Of a stretch of DNA of 64,000 nucleotides, positions 1-8,069 are shown in pieces. This DNA comes from UBA2784 sp964494625. Its GTDB lineage: Bacteria > Pseudomonadota > Alphaproteobacteria > Micropepsales > Micropepsaceae. The notes beneath the pieces were generated by a model. That model worked only from the letters and a program-made list of their open reading frames with translations, did not search any database and was not told the origin of the DNA. The stretch's first letter is position 1. Each line of letters opens with the position of its first letter. Made by a program: the position numbers and the translations under genes. The DNA lies in contig CAZBRT010000002.1 in the NCBI GenBank assembly GCA_964494625.1, forward strand, positions 806,001 through 870,000, written 5' to 3'.

Positions 1-623
1 TGTCAATGAGCCTTGTCCAGCATTTTGCCTCGGCCATCATGGGCACATCGGTTGCCCGCGGCGTTTCCTTCCTGAAGGACCGGATGGGTGAGCAGGTGTT
101 TGCGCCAGGCATCACCATCATCGACGATCCGCATATCGTGCGGGGCCTGCGCTCGAAGCCCTTTGACGGCGAGGGCATCGCCAACCGCAGGATGATCCTT
201 GCCGATGACGGGCGTCTGACCACCTGGGTCATGGATCTGGCGAGTGCGCGCCAGCTTGGCCTTGCCTCGACCGGCCATGCGGCGCGCGGCGTGGGCGGCA
301 CACCTTCGCCCGCTGTCACCAATCTTTATCTCGCCAAGGGCAAGGTTTCGCCGCAAGCCCTGATTGCCGACATCACCACCGGCTTTTACGTGACCGAGAT
401 GATCGGCATGGGCGTGAATGGCGTGACAGGCGATTACAGCCGCGGCGCCGCCGGGTTCATGATCGAGAACGGCAAGCTCACCCATCCCGTCAGCGAAGTG
501 ACGATCGCGGGCAATCTCAAAGACATGTTCCTGCACATGATCGCTGCCGATGACCTTGTCTTCAAATACGGCACGAATGCACCCACGCTGCGCGTCGAAG
601 GGATGACCCTTGCCGGTGCGTGA
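1..623 (+). CDS. pmbA: PmbA/TldE-family metalloprotease subunit, C-terminal part (5' truncated by window)
   Basis: This is the C-terminal ~207 residues of a TldE/PmbA-type protein; the reading frame is open to the first base, so the gene starts before the window. The text VFAPGI...IIDDP...GLRSKPFDGEG followed by a glycine-rich segment (MIGMGVNGVTGDYSRGAAGF) is characteristic of the conserved PmbA C-terminal domain. TldD and TldE form a heterodimeric protease that degrades unfolded peptides and matures some modified peptides; TldE is the subunit without the metal site. It overlaps the next gene by 14 bases, suggesting translational coupling at the head of the envelope operon. Confidence 0.93.
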   Translation, partial: SMSLVQHFASAIMGTSVARGVSFLKDRMGEQVFAPGITIIDDPHIVRGLRSKPFDGEGIANRRMILADDGRLTTWVMDLASARQLGLASTGHAARGVGGTPSPAVTNLYLAKGKVSPQALIADITTGFYVTEMIGMGVNGVTGDYSRGAAGFMIENGKLTHPVSEVTIAGNLKDMFLHMIAADDLVFKYGTNAPTLRVEGMTLAGA

Positions 624-1428
624 TGCCGACCGCGAGGATGTCCGCCTGCTTGAAGCCGCAGCGCGGCAGGCGGGCGCGATCATCCTTGCGCATCGCGGCA
701 AACCCTACCGCAAATGGGCCAAGGAAGAAGGCACGCCTGTCACCGAAGTCGATCTGGCCGCCGACGCCGCCTTGCGTGAAGCACTCATGGGTGCACGGCC
801 CGGCTATGGCTGGATCTCGGAGGAAAGCACGGATGACGCCTCGCGCCTCAGCTGCGAGGCCGTCTTCATCGTCGATCCCCTGGATGGCACGGCCGGTTTC
901 ATCCGGGGCAAGACGGATTTCACCGTCTCGCTGGCGGTCACGCGCGAAGGCGTGCCGGTTGCAGCCTGCGTCTTCAATCCGTCGCGCGACGAAATGTTCA
1001 GCGCTGCCAAGGCCGGCGGCACATTCCTGAACGGTGCCCCGGTCCATGTTTCCACAAAGGCTTCGCTTGACGGCTGCCGGATGCTGGGCGCCAAGGCGAT
1101 GTTCGAGCACCCGGCCTGGCCGGAACGCTGGCCGGCGATGGAACTCTCCAACCCCTCCTCCATCGCCTACCGGATGGCGCTGGTGGCGGCAGGACAATCC
1201 GACGCGATGCTGGCCCTTTCGTCGAAAAGCGACTGGGACATTGCGGCGGGCCACCTTCTGGTCGCCGAATCCGGGGGCATTGTCAGCACCCATGACGGCG
1301 GTATTTTGCGCTACAATCAGCCGCAACCCGTCAAACCCAGCATCATGTGCGCGGGAAAGCAGCTTTACGATCTCATCCATGCACGGGTCGGCGGCATCAA
1401 GCTTGGACCCGGCAGCAACCGGAACTGA
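610..1428 (+). CDS. Inositol monophosphatase / 3'(2'),5'-bisphosphate nucleotidase family (CysQ-like)
   Basis: A 272-residue Mg-dependent phosphatase of the IMPase/CysQ fold. Metal-binding motifs are visible: EES near residue 74, IVDPLDGTAGF near residues 91-101, and the C-terminal SDWDIAAGHLLVAESGG block. The start is TTG at 610, inside the end of pmbA; GTG at 616 is an alternative. In related alphaproteobacteria a CysQ-like enzyme sits between pmbA and a DUF4170 gene, so removal of 3'-phosphoadenosine 5'-phosphate is the favoured role. Inositol-phosphate hydrolysis cannot be excluded from sequence alone. Confidence 0.88.
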   Translation: MPVRDADREDVRLLEAAARQAGAIILAHRGKPYRKWAKEEGTPVTEVDLAADAALREALMGARPGYGWISEESTDDASRLSCEAVFIVDPLDGTAGFIRGKTDFTVSLAVTREGVPVAACVFNPSRDEMFSAAKAGGTFLNGAPVHVSTKASLDGCRMLGAKAMFEHPAWPERWPAMELSNPSSIAYRMALVAAGQSDAMLALSSKSDWDIAAGHLLVAESGGIVSTHDGGILRYNQPQPVKPSIMCAGKQLYDLIHARVGGIKLGPGSNRN

Positions 1429-1434
1429 AGGACC

Positions 1435-1725
1435 ATGGCAAAGCAGGCAGCGGCAAAGAAACAACTTCTCCATCTCGTGCTGGGCGGCGAGGTTTCGGAT
1501 CTCAAGCGGGTCGAGTTTGCCGACCTGTCGCGGGTCAATGTGGTCGGGCTCTTTCCCGATTATGCCTCCGCCTTCAAAGCGTGGCAGTCGGCAGCGCGCG
1601 CGACGATCGATCATGCGCAGACCCGCTACTTCATCGTGCATCTGCACCGGCTTCTTGAACCCGAAAAGCCGAAGCCCGCGTCACGCCCCAGGGCGAGACG
1701 CCCGGCTGCAAAGAAGCGCGCATGA
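1435..1725 (+). CDS. DUF4170 domain protein
   Basis: A 96-residue cytoplasmic protein. Its core (HLVLGGEV..L...EF.DLS...VVGLFPDYASAFKAW....ATIDHAQTRYFIVHLHRLL) is the complete DUF4170 domain, followed by a lysine/arginine/proline-rich basic tail of about 22 residues. The family has no assigned function and in alphaproteobacteria usually lies between cysQ-like and lipid A genes, as here. It begins 6 bases after the phosphatase stop and overlaps the TspO start by 4 bases (ATGA). Confidence 0.88.
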   Translation: MAKQAAAKKQLLHLVLGGEVSDLKRVEFADLSRVNVVGLFPDYASAFKAWQSAARATIDHAQTRYFIVHLHRLLEPEKPKPASRPRARRPAAKKRA

Positions 1726-2243
1726 AGCTGCCGCATCTTTCGATCAGGCCGCATCTGGCCCTGCAGCTTGCAGGCGCTTTCGTGTTTCTGGCCGTCGCCT
1801 TCGGAGCCGCACAGATCGGTGCCGCGATCACGACGCCTGTCACGTCTGATCCGGCGGGCTGGTATGCCGGACTGCAGAAGTCGGCGCTCAATCCGCCCAA
1901 CTGGGTCTTTCCGGTCGTCTGGACACTTCTTTATGCGCTGATGGCGCTCGGGGCCTGGCGCGCATGGCGGGCGGCACCATCATTTCGCGCCTTCCTGCCC
2001 GCACTCGGCTTCTGGGTGGGGCAGCTCTTGCTCAATATCGCGTGGTCTTTTGCCTTCTTTGGCCTGCAATCGCCCCTGCTTGCCGCCTGTGTCATCGCCA
2101 TGCTGGCGGTTGCCATTGCGCTCACCATGCGCGCCTTCAGGGTGTTCGACCGGCTTGCGGCGCTGGCGCTTGCCCCTTATCTCGCTTGGGTAGGCTTTGC
2201 GGCGTATCTTAACCTGACCGTCTTTTACCTTAACGGGGCTTGA
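1722..2243 (+). CDS. tspO: TspO/MBR family membrane protein
   Basis: A 173-residue protein with five hydrophobic helices. The diagnostic segment LNPPNWVFPVVWTLLYALM (residues ~56-74) and later tryptophan-rich helices (WSFAFFGLQSP) mark the tryptophan-rich sensory protein/mitochondrial benzodiazepine receptor family, which binds tetrapyrroles and sterol-like ligands. The extra N-terminal ~15 residues are mostly polar. It is translationally coupled to DUF4170 and sits directly upstream of msbA, an unusual site between two conserved halves of a lipid A operon. A role in envelope or porphyrin handling is inference. Confidence 0.92.
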   Translation: MKLPHLSIRPHLALQLAGAFVFLAVAFGAAQIGAAITTPVTSDPAGWYAGLQKSALNPPNWVFPVVWTLLYALMALGAWRAWRAAPSFRAFLPALGFWVGQLLLNIAWSFAFFGLQSPLLAACVIAMLAVAIALTMRAFRVFDRLAALALAPYLAWVGFAAYLNLTVFYLNGA

Positions 2244-2282
2244 GCCCTTCTGGTCCGGCCCCATCGCGCTATCACGGGTGAA

Positions 2283-4103
2283 ATGACAAGCAATTTGCCC
2301 ACCCATTCCGCGTCACGGCCTGCCGACAGCGATCTTGCGCTGATCGGGCGGCTGGTGCGCGAGCATGTGTGGAAATACCGGCGCCTCGTCATCATCGCAT
2401 CCGTCTGCATGATCATCGGGGCTGCGGCAACCGGGATCACCGCATGGCTGCTTGATCCGGCCGTCAAGCTGATCTTCATCGACCGGCGCGAGGACATGCT
2501 GCTGCTCATTCCCGGAGCGGTGCTTGCCGTGATGCTCATCAAGGCGGGAGCGGCTTATGCCGACTCCCTGCTTCTGGCGACGGTCGGACAGCGCACGATT
2601 GCCGACCTGCAGAACCGCATGTTCGGCGTTCTGGTCCATTCGGACCTTGAGCGGCTGAATGATGTCCATTCGGGACGGACCATTTCGTCCTTTCTCAATG
2701 ACGCGCTTCTGGTGCGCGCCACCATCACGCGCGGCGCGACGGGGGCTGTGCGTGATTTCCTGTCGCTCATTTTTCTTGCAGGCGTCATGTTCTGGCAGGA
2801 CTGGTTCCTTGCCCTGATTGCCTGCGTGGTGTTGCCGATTGTCAGCGGCGCGCTGCGCCAGCTGGGCAAGGGCGTGAAGAAATCCACCAAGGCCAGCATG
2901 ACCGAGACGGGCGAACTTTCGACCATCATCTCGGAGACGCTGGACGGGCGACGCATCGTCAAGGCCTACCGGCTGGAGGATGCGGCCATCGCGCGGGCCG
3001 GGGCCAGCATCGAGCGGCGCGCGCGGATGCTCATCAAGGCGGCACGCGGACAGGCGGCGACCGTGCCGATGTCCGAGGCGCTGACCGGCGTCGCGATCGC
3101 GCTCATCATCCTCTATGCCGGCTGGCGCGGATTGTCGGGCGGCATGGCGCTCAACGAATTCCTTTCCTTCATGGGTGCCGCCATGCTGGCGTTCCAGCCG
3201 GTGCGCGCGCTCTCGTCGTTCTATGCAGCGCTATCGGAGGGAACGGCGGCACTGTCGCGCATCTTTGCCGCCATTGATGTCAAGCGGCGCATCACCGACG
3301 CGCCGGACGCACAGGATCTGCGGGCTGCCATCGCCGCCAAGGGTGCCTCCATCAGGTTTGAAAGCGCAGGGTTTTCGTATCATGCCGACGCGCCCGCGCT
3401 CACCAACGTGTCGTTCGACGTTGCGCCGGGCGAGACGATTGCGCTGGTCGGACCGTCTGGCGCGGGCAAGAGCACGATCTTCAGCCTCTTGTTGCGATTC
3501 TATGATGCAGAAGCAGGCCGCATCTCGATTGCAGGAAACAACATTGCCGCCGTCACGCTTGCCTCGTTGCGTGATGCCATGGCGCTGGTGACACAGGACC
3601 CCTTCCTGTTCGACGACACTGTCCGGGCCAACATCGCCGCCGGCCGGCCCGATGCCGATGACGCCGCCATCGAACAGGCGGCGCGGGCGGCGGCCGCCCA
3701 CGAGTTCATCATGGCGCTGCCCCAGGGCTATGAGACGCGGCTTGGCGAGGCCGGCCTTCGCCTTTCGGGCGGCCAGCGCCAGCGCATCGCGATTGCGCGC
3801 GCGATGCTGCGTGACGCGCCGATCCTGCTGCTGGACGAGGCGACATCAGCGCTGGATACGCAGAGCGAGCGCCAGGTGCAGGATGCGCTCAACACGCTGA
3901 TGAAGAACCGCACGACATTGGTGATCGCCCACCGGCTCTCAACCGTGATCGACGCCGACCGCATCATCGTGCTCGACAAGGGAACCGTTGCCGAGATGGG
4001 CACGCATGGCGTGCTTCTGGCCAGAGGCGGACTTTATGCGCGCCTCTACCGCACCAACCTGCTTGTGGACGAGGCGCCCGCCGCCGCGCAACCGGCATCG
4101 TGA
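2283..4103 (+). CDS. msbA: MsbA-like ABC exporter (lipid A flippase type), fused TMD-NBD
   Basis: A 606-residue half-transporter: an N-terminal six-helix ABC exporter domain (~30-330) followed by a nucleotide-binding domain. Walker A GPSGAGKST is at ~390, the signature LSGGQRQRIAIARAM at ~494 and Walker B ILLLDEATSALD at ~514, with the switch histidine in VIAHRLST. All ATPase residues look intact. It lies directly upstream of the DUF374 acyltransferase, waaA, lpxK and a lauroyl acyltransferase, so transport of lipid A core across the inner membrane is the likely role. Other lipid exporters share this architecture, so substrate is inferred from context. Confidence 0.9.
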   Translation: MTSNLPTHSASRPADSDLALIGRLVREHVWKYRRLVIIASVCMIIGAAATGITAWLLDPAVKLIFIDRREDMLLLIPGAVLAVMLIKAGAAYADSLLLATVGQRTIADLQNRMFGVLVHSDLERLNDVHSGRTISSFLNDALLVRATITRGATGAVRDFLSLIFLAGVMFWQDWFLALIACVVLPIVSGALRQLGKGVKKSTKASMTETGELSTIISETLDGRRIVKAYRLEDAAIARAGASIERRARMLIKAARGQAATVPMSEALTGVAIALIILYAGWRGLSGGMALNEFLSFMGAAMLAFQPVRALSSFYAALSEGTAALSRIFAAIDVKRRITDAPDAQDLRAAIAAKGASIRFESAGFSYHADAPALTNVSFDVAPGETIALVGPSGAGKSTIFSLLLRFYDAEAGRISIAGNNIAAVTLASLRDAMALVTQDPFLFDDTVRANIAAGRPDADDAAIEQAARAAAAHEFIMALPQGYETRLGEAGLRLSGGQRQRIAIARAMLRDAPILLLDEATSALDTQSERQVQDALNTLMKNRTTLVIAHRLSTVIDADRIIVLDKGTVAEMGTHGVLLARGGLYARLYRTNLLVDEAPAAAQPAS

Positions 4104-4113
4104 GGGTGCGGTC

Positions 4114-4866
4114 ATGTTCAAGCGCATCCTCCAGAGCCAATTTGTGCGCAACGCCGCATCGTTTCTCGCGGCGCTCTATATCCGGTTTGTGTGGGCCACG
4201 TCGCGCTGGCAGACGGTCAATGGCGAAGCTGCCGACGTCTTCTGGCAATCAGGCAAGCCCTTCATTTTCGCCTTCTGGCACGGGCGCCTCCTGATGATGT
4301 CGCGGGCATGGGTGAACCCGGCGCCTATTTCCATGCTGATCTCGCGCCACCGCGATGGCGAGCTGATCGCGCGGACAATCGCACGCTTCGGTTTTGGTTC
4401 GATCCGTGGATCGTCACCCAAGCCGGGCAAGAAAAAGGACAAAGGCGGCGCTGCCGCCCTGATGGACCTTGTCAAGGCGGCGCGCGCTGGAATTTCCATC
4501 GGCATCACGCCCGACGGGCCGCGCGGCCCCCGCATGCGGGCGAGCGACGGCATTGTTGCCATTGCGCGGCTGACGGGGCTGCCCGTGCTTTGCGGGTCGT
4601 TCGGCACCAGGCGGCGCATCACACTTTCAAGCTGGGACAGATTCTGCGTGCCCTTGCCCTTTTCGCGCGGTGTATTCGTCTGGAGCGATCCCGTCACCAT
4701 CGCGCGCGATGCTGATGAGGCTGCAGCCGAAGCGGGCCGTCTTGCCATCGAGGCGCAGTTGATGGCGGTAACCCGCGAGGCCGACCACCTGACAGGTCAT
4801 GCCACGCCAACGCAGGCCGACTTGCCCGCGCTCACCGCGGCGCCGCAGAAGGGGGCCGCTGCATGA
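4114..4866 (+). CDS. DUF374 lysophospholipid acyltransferase-like protein
   Basis: About 250 residues from ATG 4114, 11 bases after msbA stops; an in-frame ATG at 3988 lies inside msbA and is unlikely. Visible family motifs are FAFWHGR (~50-56), ISRHRDGELIARTIARFG (~74-91) with GSS, and TPDGPRGPR (~133-141), which together define DUF374 proteins of the LPLAT superfamily. One N-terminal hydrophobic segment suggests inner-membrane attachment. In alphaproteobacteria this gene is normally paired with waaA, as here, and it is thought to acylate a lipid A or phospholipid intermediate; the substrate is unknown. The alanine/proline-rich tail overlaps waaA by 4 bases. Confidence 0.88.
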   Translation: MFKRILQSQFVRNAASFLAALYIRFVWATSRWQTVNGEAADVFWQSGKPFIFAFWHGRLLMMSRAWVNPAPISMLISRHRDGELIARTIARFGFGSIRGSSPKPGKKKDKGGAAALMDLVKAARAGISIGITPDGPRGPRMRASDGIVAIARLTGLPVLCGSFGTRRRITLSSWDRFCVPLPFSRGVFVWSDPVTIARDADEAAAEAGRLAIEAQLMAVTREADHLTGHATPTQADLPALTAAPQKGAAA

Positions 4867-6170
4867 ATCCGCGCCCCGCCACTTTTTCGCTCAAGCTCTG
4901 GCGTGGCTTTGGCTGGACATTCGGGCGCGTGCTGGCGCCGATCCTGTTGCGCCGACGCCGGGCGCGCGGCAAGGAAGACCCGCTCCGCTTTCGCGAGAAG
5001 ATGGCGCGCGGCATGCGGGCGCGGCCCAAGGGGCCGCTCATCTGGGTGCATGCGGCGTCGGTCGGTGAATCAAAATCCGTGTTGCCGCTGATCGAAGCGA
5101 CGCTGGCGCGGCGGCCGGATGCGCATCTTCTCATCACCACGGGCACGCTCACATCGGCGCGGATGCTTGAGAAAGACCTGCCGCCGCGGGCGATCCACCA
5201 ATTCGCGCCGCTCGATGTGCCGCCCTATGTCCACCGGTTCCTGAAGCACTGGAAGCCCGATCTGGTGCTCTGGGTTGAATCCGAGTTCTGGCCGACGGCG
5301 TTGTCTGCCATCGCGGCGCGGCGCATCCCCGCCATTCTCATCAATGCCCGGCTGTCCGACCGCAGCTTCCGGCGCCTGCGCCGCCTGCGTTCGCTGTCGC
5401 ATGAGATGATGCGGTCTTTTGTGCTCGGCCTTGCGCCCACCAAGGAGATGGCGGAACGCCTGCAGGCCATCGGGCTCAACCGCGTAAAGATCGTCGGCAA
5501 TCTCAAAGGCGCTGCTGACGCGCTGGCGCATGACGAGGGCGCCCTGCAGCAATTGCGCGACGCCATCGGCACACGGCCGGTCTTTGTCGCAGCAAGCACG
5601 CATGAAGGCGAGGATGCGATCCTGGCCGATGCCGTGACCGCCATGGTGGAGCGGCACAAAGACGTTCTTGCCATCATCGTACCGCGCCATCCCGAACGGG
5701 GCGCGAAACTGCGTGGCCTCTATGGCGCGTCCGGCGTCGGCGTTGCGCTGCGAAGCGCGGGTGACGCCATAGATGCTGACACGCGCTTCTATATTGCCGA
5801 TACAATGGGCGAGTTGGGTCTCTTTTACCGGTTGGCGGGTGCAGTCTTCATGGGTGGCAGCCTGATCGCGCATGGCGGGCAGAATCCGCTTGAACCTGCA
5901 CGGCTTGGTCTTGGCGTCGCGCATGGCCCGCACGTCTTCAATTTCCGTGAGGCCTATGGCGCCCTTTCTGCCGTGGGCGCTGCAACGCTCACGCAGGATA
6001 CGGCGTCACTTGCGGCTTATGCCTCAGCCCGGTTTGATGATCCCGAGGCCGCGCGCCTCTCCGGCGAAGCCGCACGCGAGGCCGCCAGCGCCGACCGGGA
6101 GGCGCTCAATCGCACGCTCGCCTTTCTTGCCGCATTCTTGCGCCAATTGGGTCATCATGCGCCCACCTGA
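4863..6170 (+). CDS. waaA: 3-deoxy-D-manno-octulosonic acid (Kdo) transferase
   Basis: A 435-residue GT30-family enzyme that transfers Kdo from CMP-Kdo to lipid IVA at the inner membrane. The N-terminal hydrophobic stretch is followed by RFREKMARG, the acceptor-domain motif IWVHAASVGESKSVLPLI, and near the C terminus FMGGSLIAHGGQNPLEPA, the sugar-nucleotide binding loop typical of WaaA. Length matches the family. It is coupled to DUF374 by a 4-base overlap, and its 3' end overlaps lpxK by 14 bases, so the block is almost certainly cotranscribed. Confidence 0.95.
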   Translation: MNPRPATFSLKLWRGFGWTFGRVLAPILLRRRRARGKEDPLRFREKMARGMRARPKGPLIWVHAASVGESKSVLPLIEATLARRPDAHLLITTGTLTSARMLEKDLPPRAIHQFAPLDVPPYVHRFLKHWKPDLVLWVESEFWPTALSAIAARRIPAILINARLSDRSFRRLRRLRSLSHEMMRSFVLGLAPTKEMAERLQAIGLNRVKIVGNLKGAADALAHDEGALQQLRDAIGTRPVFVAASTHEGEDAILADAVTAMVERHKDVLAIIVPRHPERGAKLRGLYGASGVGVALRSAGDAIDADTRFYIADTMGELGLFYRLAGAVFMGGSLIAHGGQNPLEPARLGLGVAHGPHVFNFREAYGALSAVGAATLTQDTASLAAYASARFDDPEAARLSGEAAREAASADREALNRTLAFLAAFLRQLGHHAPT

Positions 6171-7137
6171 TTTCTGGTATGGCAAGGGCCGTGCGTCCTA
6201 CATCCTGCGCGGGTTCCTTGGCCCGGCGGCGATGATCTATCGCGTCATGTCATCCATGCGGTTCCGGCTGACCTCGCCCACACGCGCAAATGTTCCGGTG
6301 ATCTGCATCGGCAATCTGACGGTGGGCGGAACCGGCAAGACGCCGGTCGCCATCGCCATCGCTGATTTGTGTGCGAAGGCGGGTATCAAGCCCGCGATCC
6401 TTCTGCGCGGCTATCGCGGGCGACTGCCGGGTCCGCTGGTCGTGACTGCCGCACATAATGCGATGGAAGTGGGCGATGAGGCACTGATGCATGCCGCGCG
6501 CCATCTGACCATCGTGTCAGGCGACCGCGTGAAGGGCGCCGCCTTGGCGGTGGCCCAGGGCGCCCGGATCATCGTGATGGATGACGGCTTCCAGAACCCA
6601 CGCCTTGCCAAAGACCTCTCGCTTGTCGTCATCGACGCGGAGACGGGATTTGGCAGCGGCGAAATCTTCCCTTTGGGGCCTTTGCGCGAGCCGGCAGCAC
6701 AAGGGCTTACGCGCGCGCAAGGCATCATCCTGATGGGCGACGGCAACGCCCCGCCAGAAGCGATGGCAAGCGGGCTGCCGCTTTTCCGCGCGCATCTTGC
6801 GCCTGAAAATGGCGACGCGTTTACGGGCAAGAAAGTCGTTGCCTTTGCCGGCATCGGCCGACCGGAAAAATTCTTTGCGGCGCTGGAGGCCTGTGGTGCC
6901 ACGGTCGTTGCGCGACACAGTTTTGACGACCATCAGCTCATCGCACAGGCGGTCATCGACAGTTTGTGCGAAGAAGCACGAAAACAGGATGCCGTTCCGG
7001 TCACAACCGAGAAGGATTTCTTCCGGCTTGCAAAAAAGCCTGCCGGGATCCGCGTGCTCAAGGTCAATGCGGTGTTTGATGATCAGGCCGCGCTCCTGAA
7101 ACTCATCACGCCCCTTCTTGCCAGGGCGAAGTCATGA
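6157..7137 (+). CDS. lpxK: Tetraacyldisaccharide 4'-kinase
   Basis: About 326 residues from ATG 6157 (MRPPDFWYG, the usual LpxK opening); upstream in-frame ATGs lie inside waaA. It phosphorylates the 4' position of tetraacyldisaccharide 1-phosphate to give lipid IVA. The P-loop IGNLTVGGTGKTP is at ~49-61, with MDDGFQNP and the C-terminal TTEKDFFRL motif. It overlaps both waaA (14 bases) and the downstream acyltransferase (4 bases). Note that waaA precedes lpxK here although LpxK acts first biochemically. Confidence 0.95.
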   Translation: MRPPDFWYGKGRASYILRGFLGPAAMIYRVMSSMRFRLTSPTRANVPVICIGNLTVGGTGKTPVAIAIADLCAKAGIKPAILLRGYRGRLPGPLVVTAAHNAMEVGDEALMHAARHLTIVSGDRVKGAALAVAQGARIIVMDDGFQNPRLAKDLSLVVIDAETGFGSGEIFPLGPLREPAAQGLTRAQGIILMGDGNAPPEAMASGLPLFRAHLAPENGDAFTGKKVVAFAGIGRPEKFFAALEACGATVVARHSFDDHQLIAQAVIDSLCEEARKQDAVPVTTEKDFFRLAKKPAGIRVLKVNAVFDDQAALLKLITPLLARAKS

Positions 7138-8069
7138 CGCAGGAACAGCGACGCAAATGGCGGCGTCTGCGGCGGCAATTGTTCACGCCGTTCCGCTATC
7201 TGCTCTATATGGTCGAGGCATTTTTCTTCTATCTGATGATGGCGGTCTTTTATCTGCTCGGGCCGGAGCGGGGGCCGCAATTTTCCGGTTTCATCGCGCG
7301 CAAGCTTGGACCGTTGCTTCCGGTCCATCGCGATGGCGTCAAGCGCCTGATGATGGCGATGCCGGAAACGTCGCCGACCGACGCCGATGCGATCATCCGC
7401 CGCCTGTGGGACAATCTGGGGCGGACCATCGGAGAATATCCGCATCTGCCGAAATTCCTGCCTGATGCTTTACCCCCTCGTGTCGAAGTGATCGGGGCCG
7501 AGGCAGGGCGCGCGGCTGCGGCCTCCGGCGCCATCTTCTTTTCCGCACACCTTGCCAATTGGGAAGTGATGTCGGTTGCCGTCACCAATTCGGGTATCAA
7601 GGGCGGCATCATCTATCGCAAGGTGAACAATCCCATGGTGGACTGGTTCATCTACCGCATGCGGCGGCTTGCCTCTCCTGCCAAGTTCATTCCCAAGGGT
7701 GGCGACAATTCACGCCGCATCATCCGGCATCTCAAGGCGGGGCAGTCGGTGATGATGCTGACAGACCAGAAGATGCGCGAGGGCGTGGCAGTGGATTTCT
7801 TCGGTCGTCCGGCGCTGACACCTGCCGGTGCGGCGCTCCTGGCCGCGCGCTACAGGGCAGCCCTCATCCCCGTCTCCATCGAACGCCTGCCGCGTTCGCA
7901 TTTCCGGGTGACGATCCACCCGCCGCTGGAGCAGGCCGCAACGGGCGACCGTCAGGCGGACATGATGGAGAACCTTGCCCGCATGAACCGGTGCCTTGAG
8001 GGGATCATCCGCGCACGGCCGCATGAATGGCTGTGGCTGCACCGGCGGTGGCCGAAGGGAACTGTCTAG
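7134..8069 (+). CDS. LpxL/HtrB-family lipid A lauroyl-type acyltransferase
   Basis: A 311-residue inner-membrane acyltransferase of the LpxL/LpxM superfamily. There is one N-terminal hydrophobic segment (~22-44), then the catalytic HxxxxE motif as HLANWE, and later IPKGG, MLTDQK and the C-terminal HEWLWLHRRW block, all conserved in secondary lipid A acyltransferases. It closes the lipid A operon, starting in a 4-base overlap with lpxK. The acyl chain cannot be predicted; lpxL and lpxM type members are hard to tell apart. It converges with the histidine kinase with a 4-base overlap and no room for a terminator. Confidence 0.9.
   Translation: MTQEQRRKWRRLRRQLFTPFRYLLYMVEAFFFYLMMAVFYLLGPERGPQFSGFIARKLGPLLPVHRDGVKRLMMAMPETSPTDADAIIRRLWDNLGRTIGEYPHLPKFLPDALPPRVEVIGAEAGRAAAASGAIFFSAHLANWEVMSVAVTNSGIKGGIIYRKVNNPMVDWFIYRMRRLASPAKFIPKGGDNSRRIIRHLKAGQSVMMLTDQKMREGVAVDFFGRPALTPAGAALLAARYRAALIPVSIERLPRSHFRVTIHPPLEQAATGDRQADMMENLARMNRCLEGIIRARPHEWLWLHRRWPKGTV

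Noticed and set aside
2205..2240. Two CTTAAC elements near the end of tspO as a CtrA site
   Set aside because: Spacing is far from seven bases and both lie inside the coding sequence.
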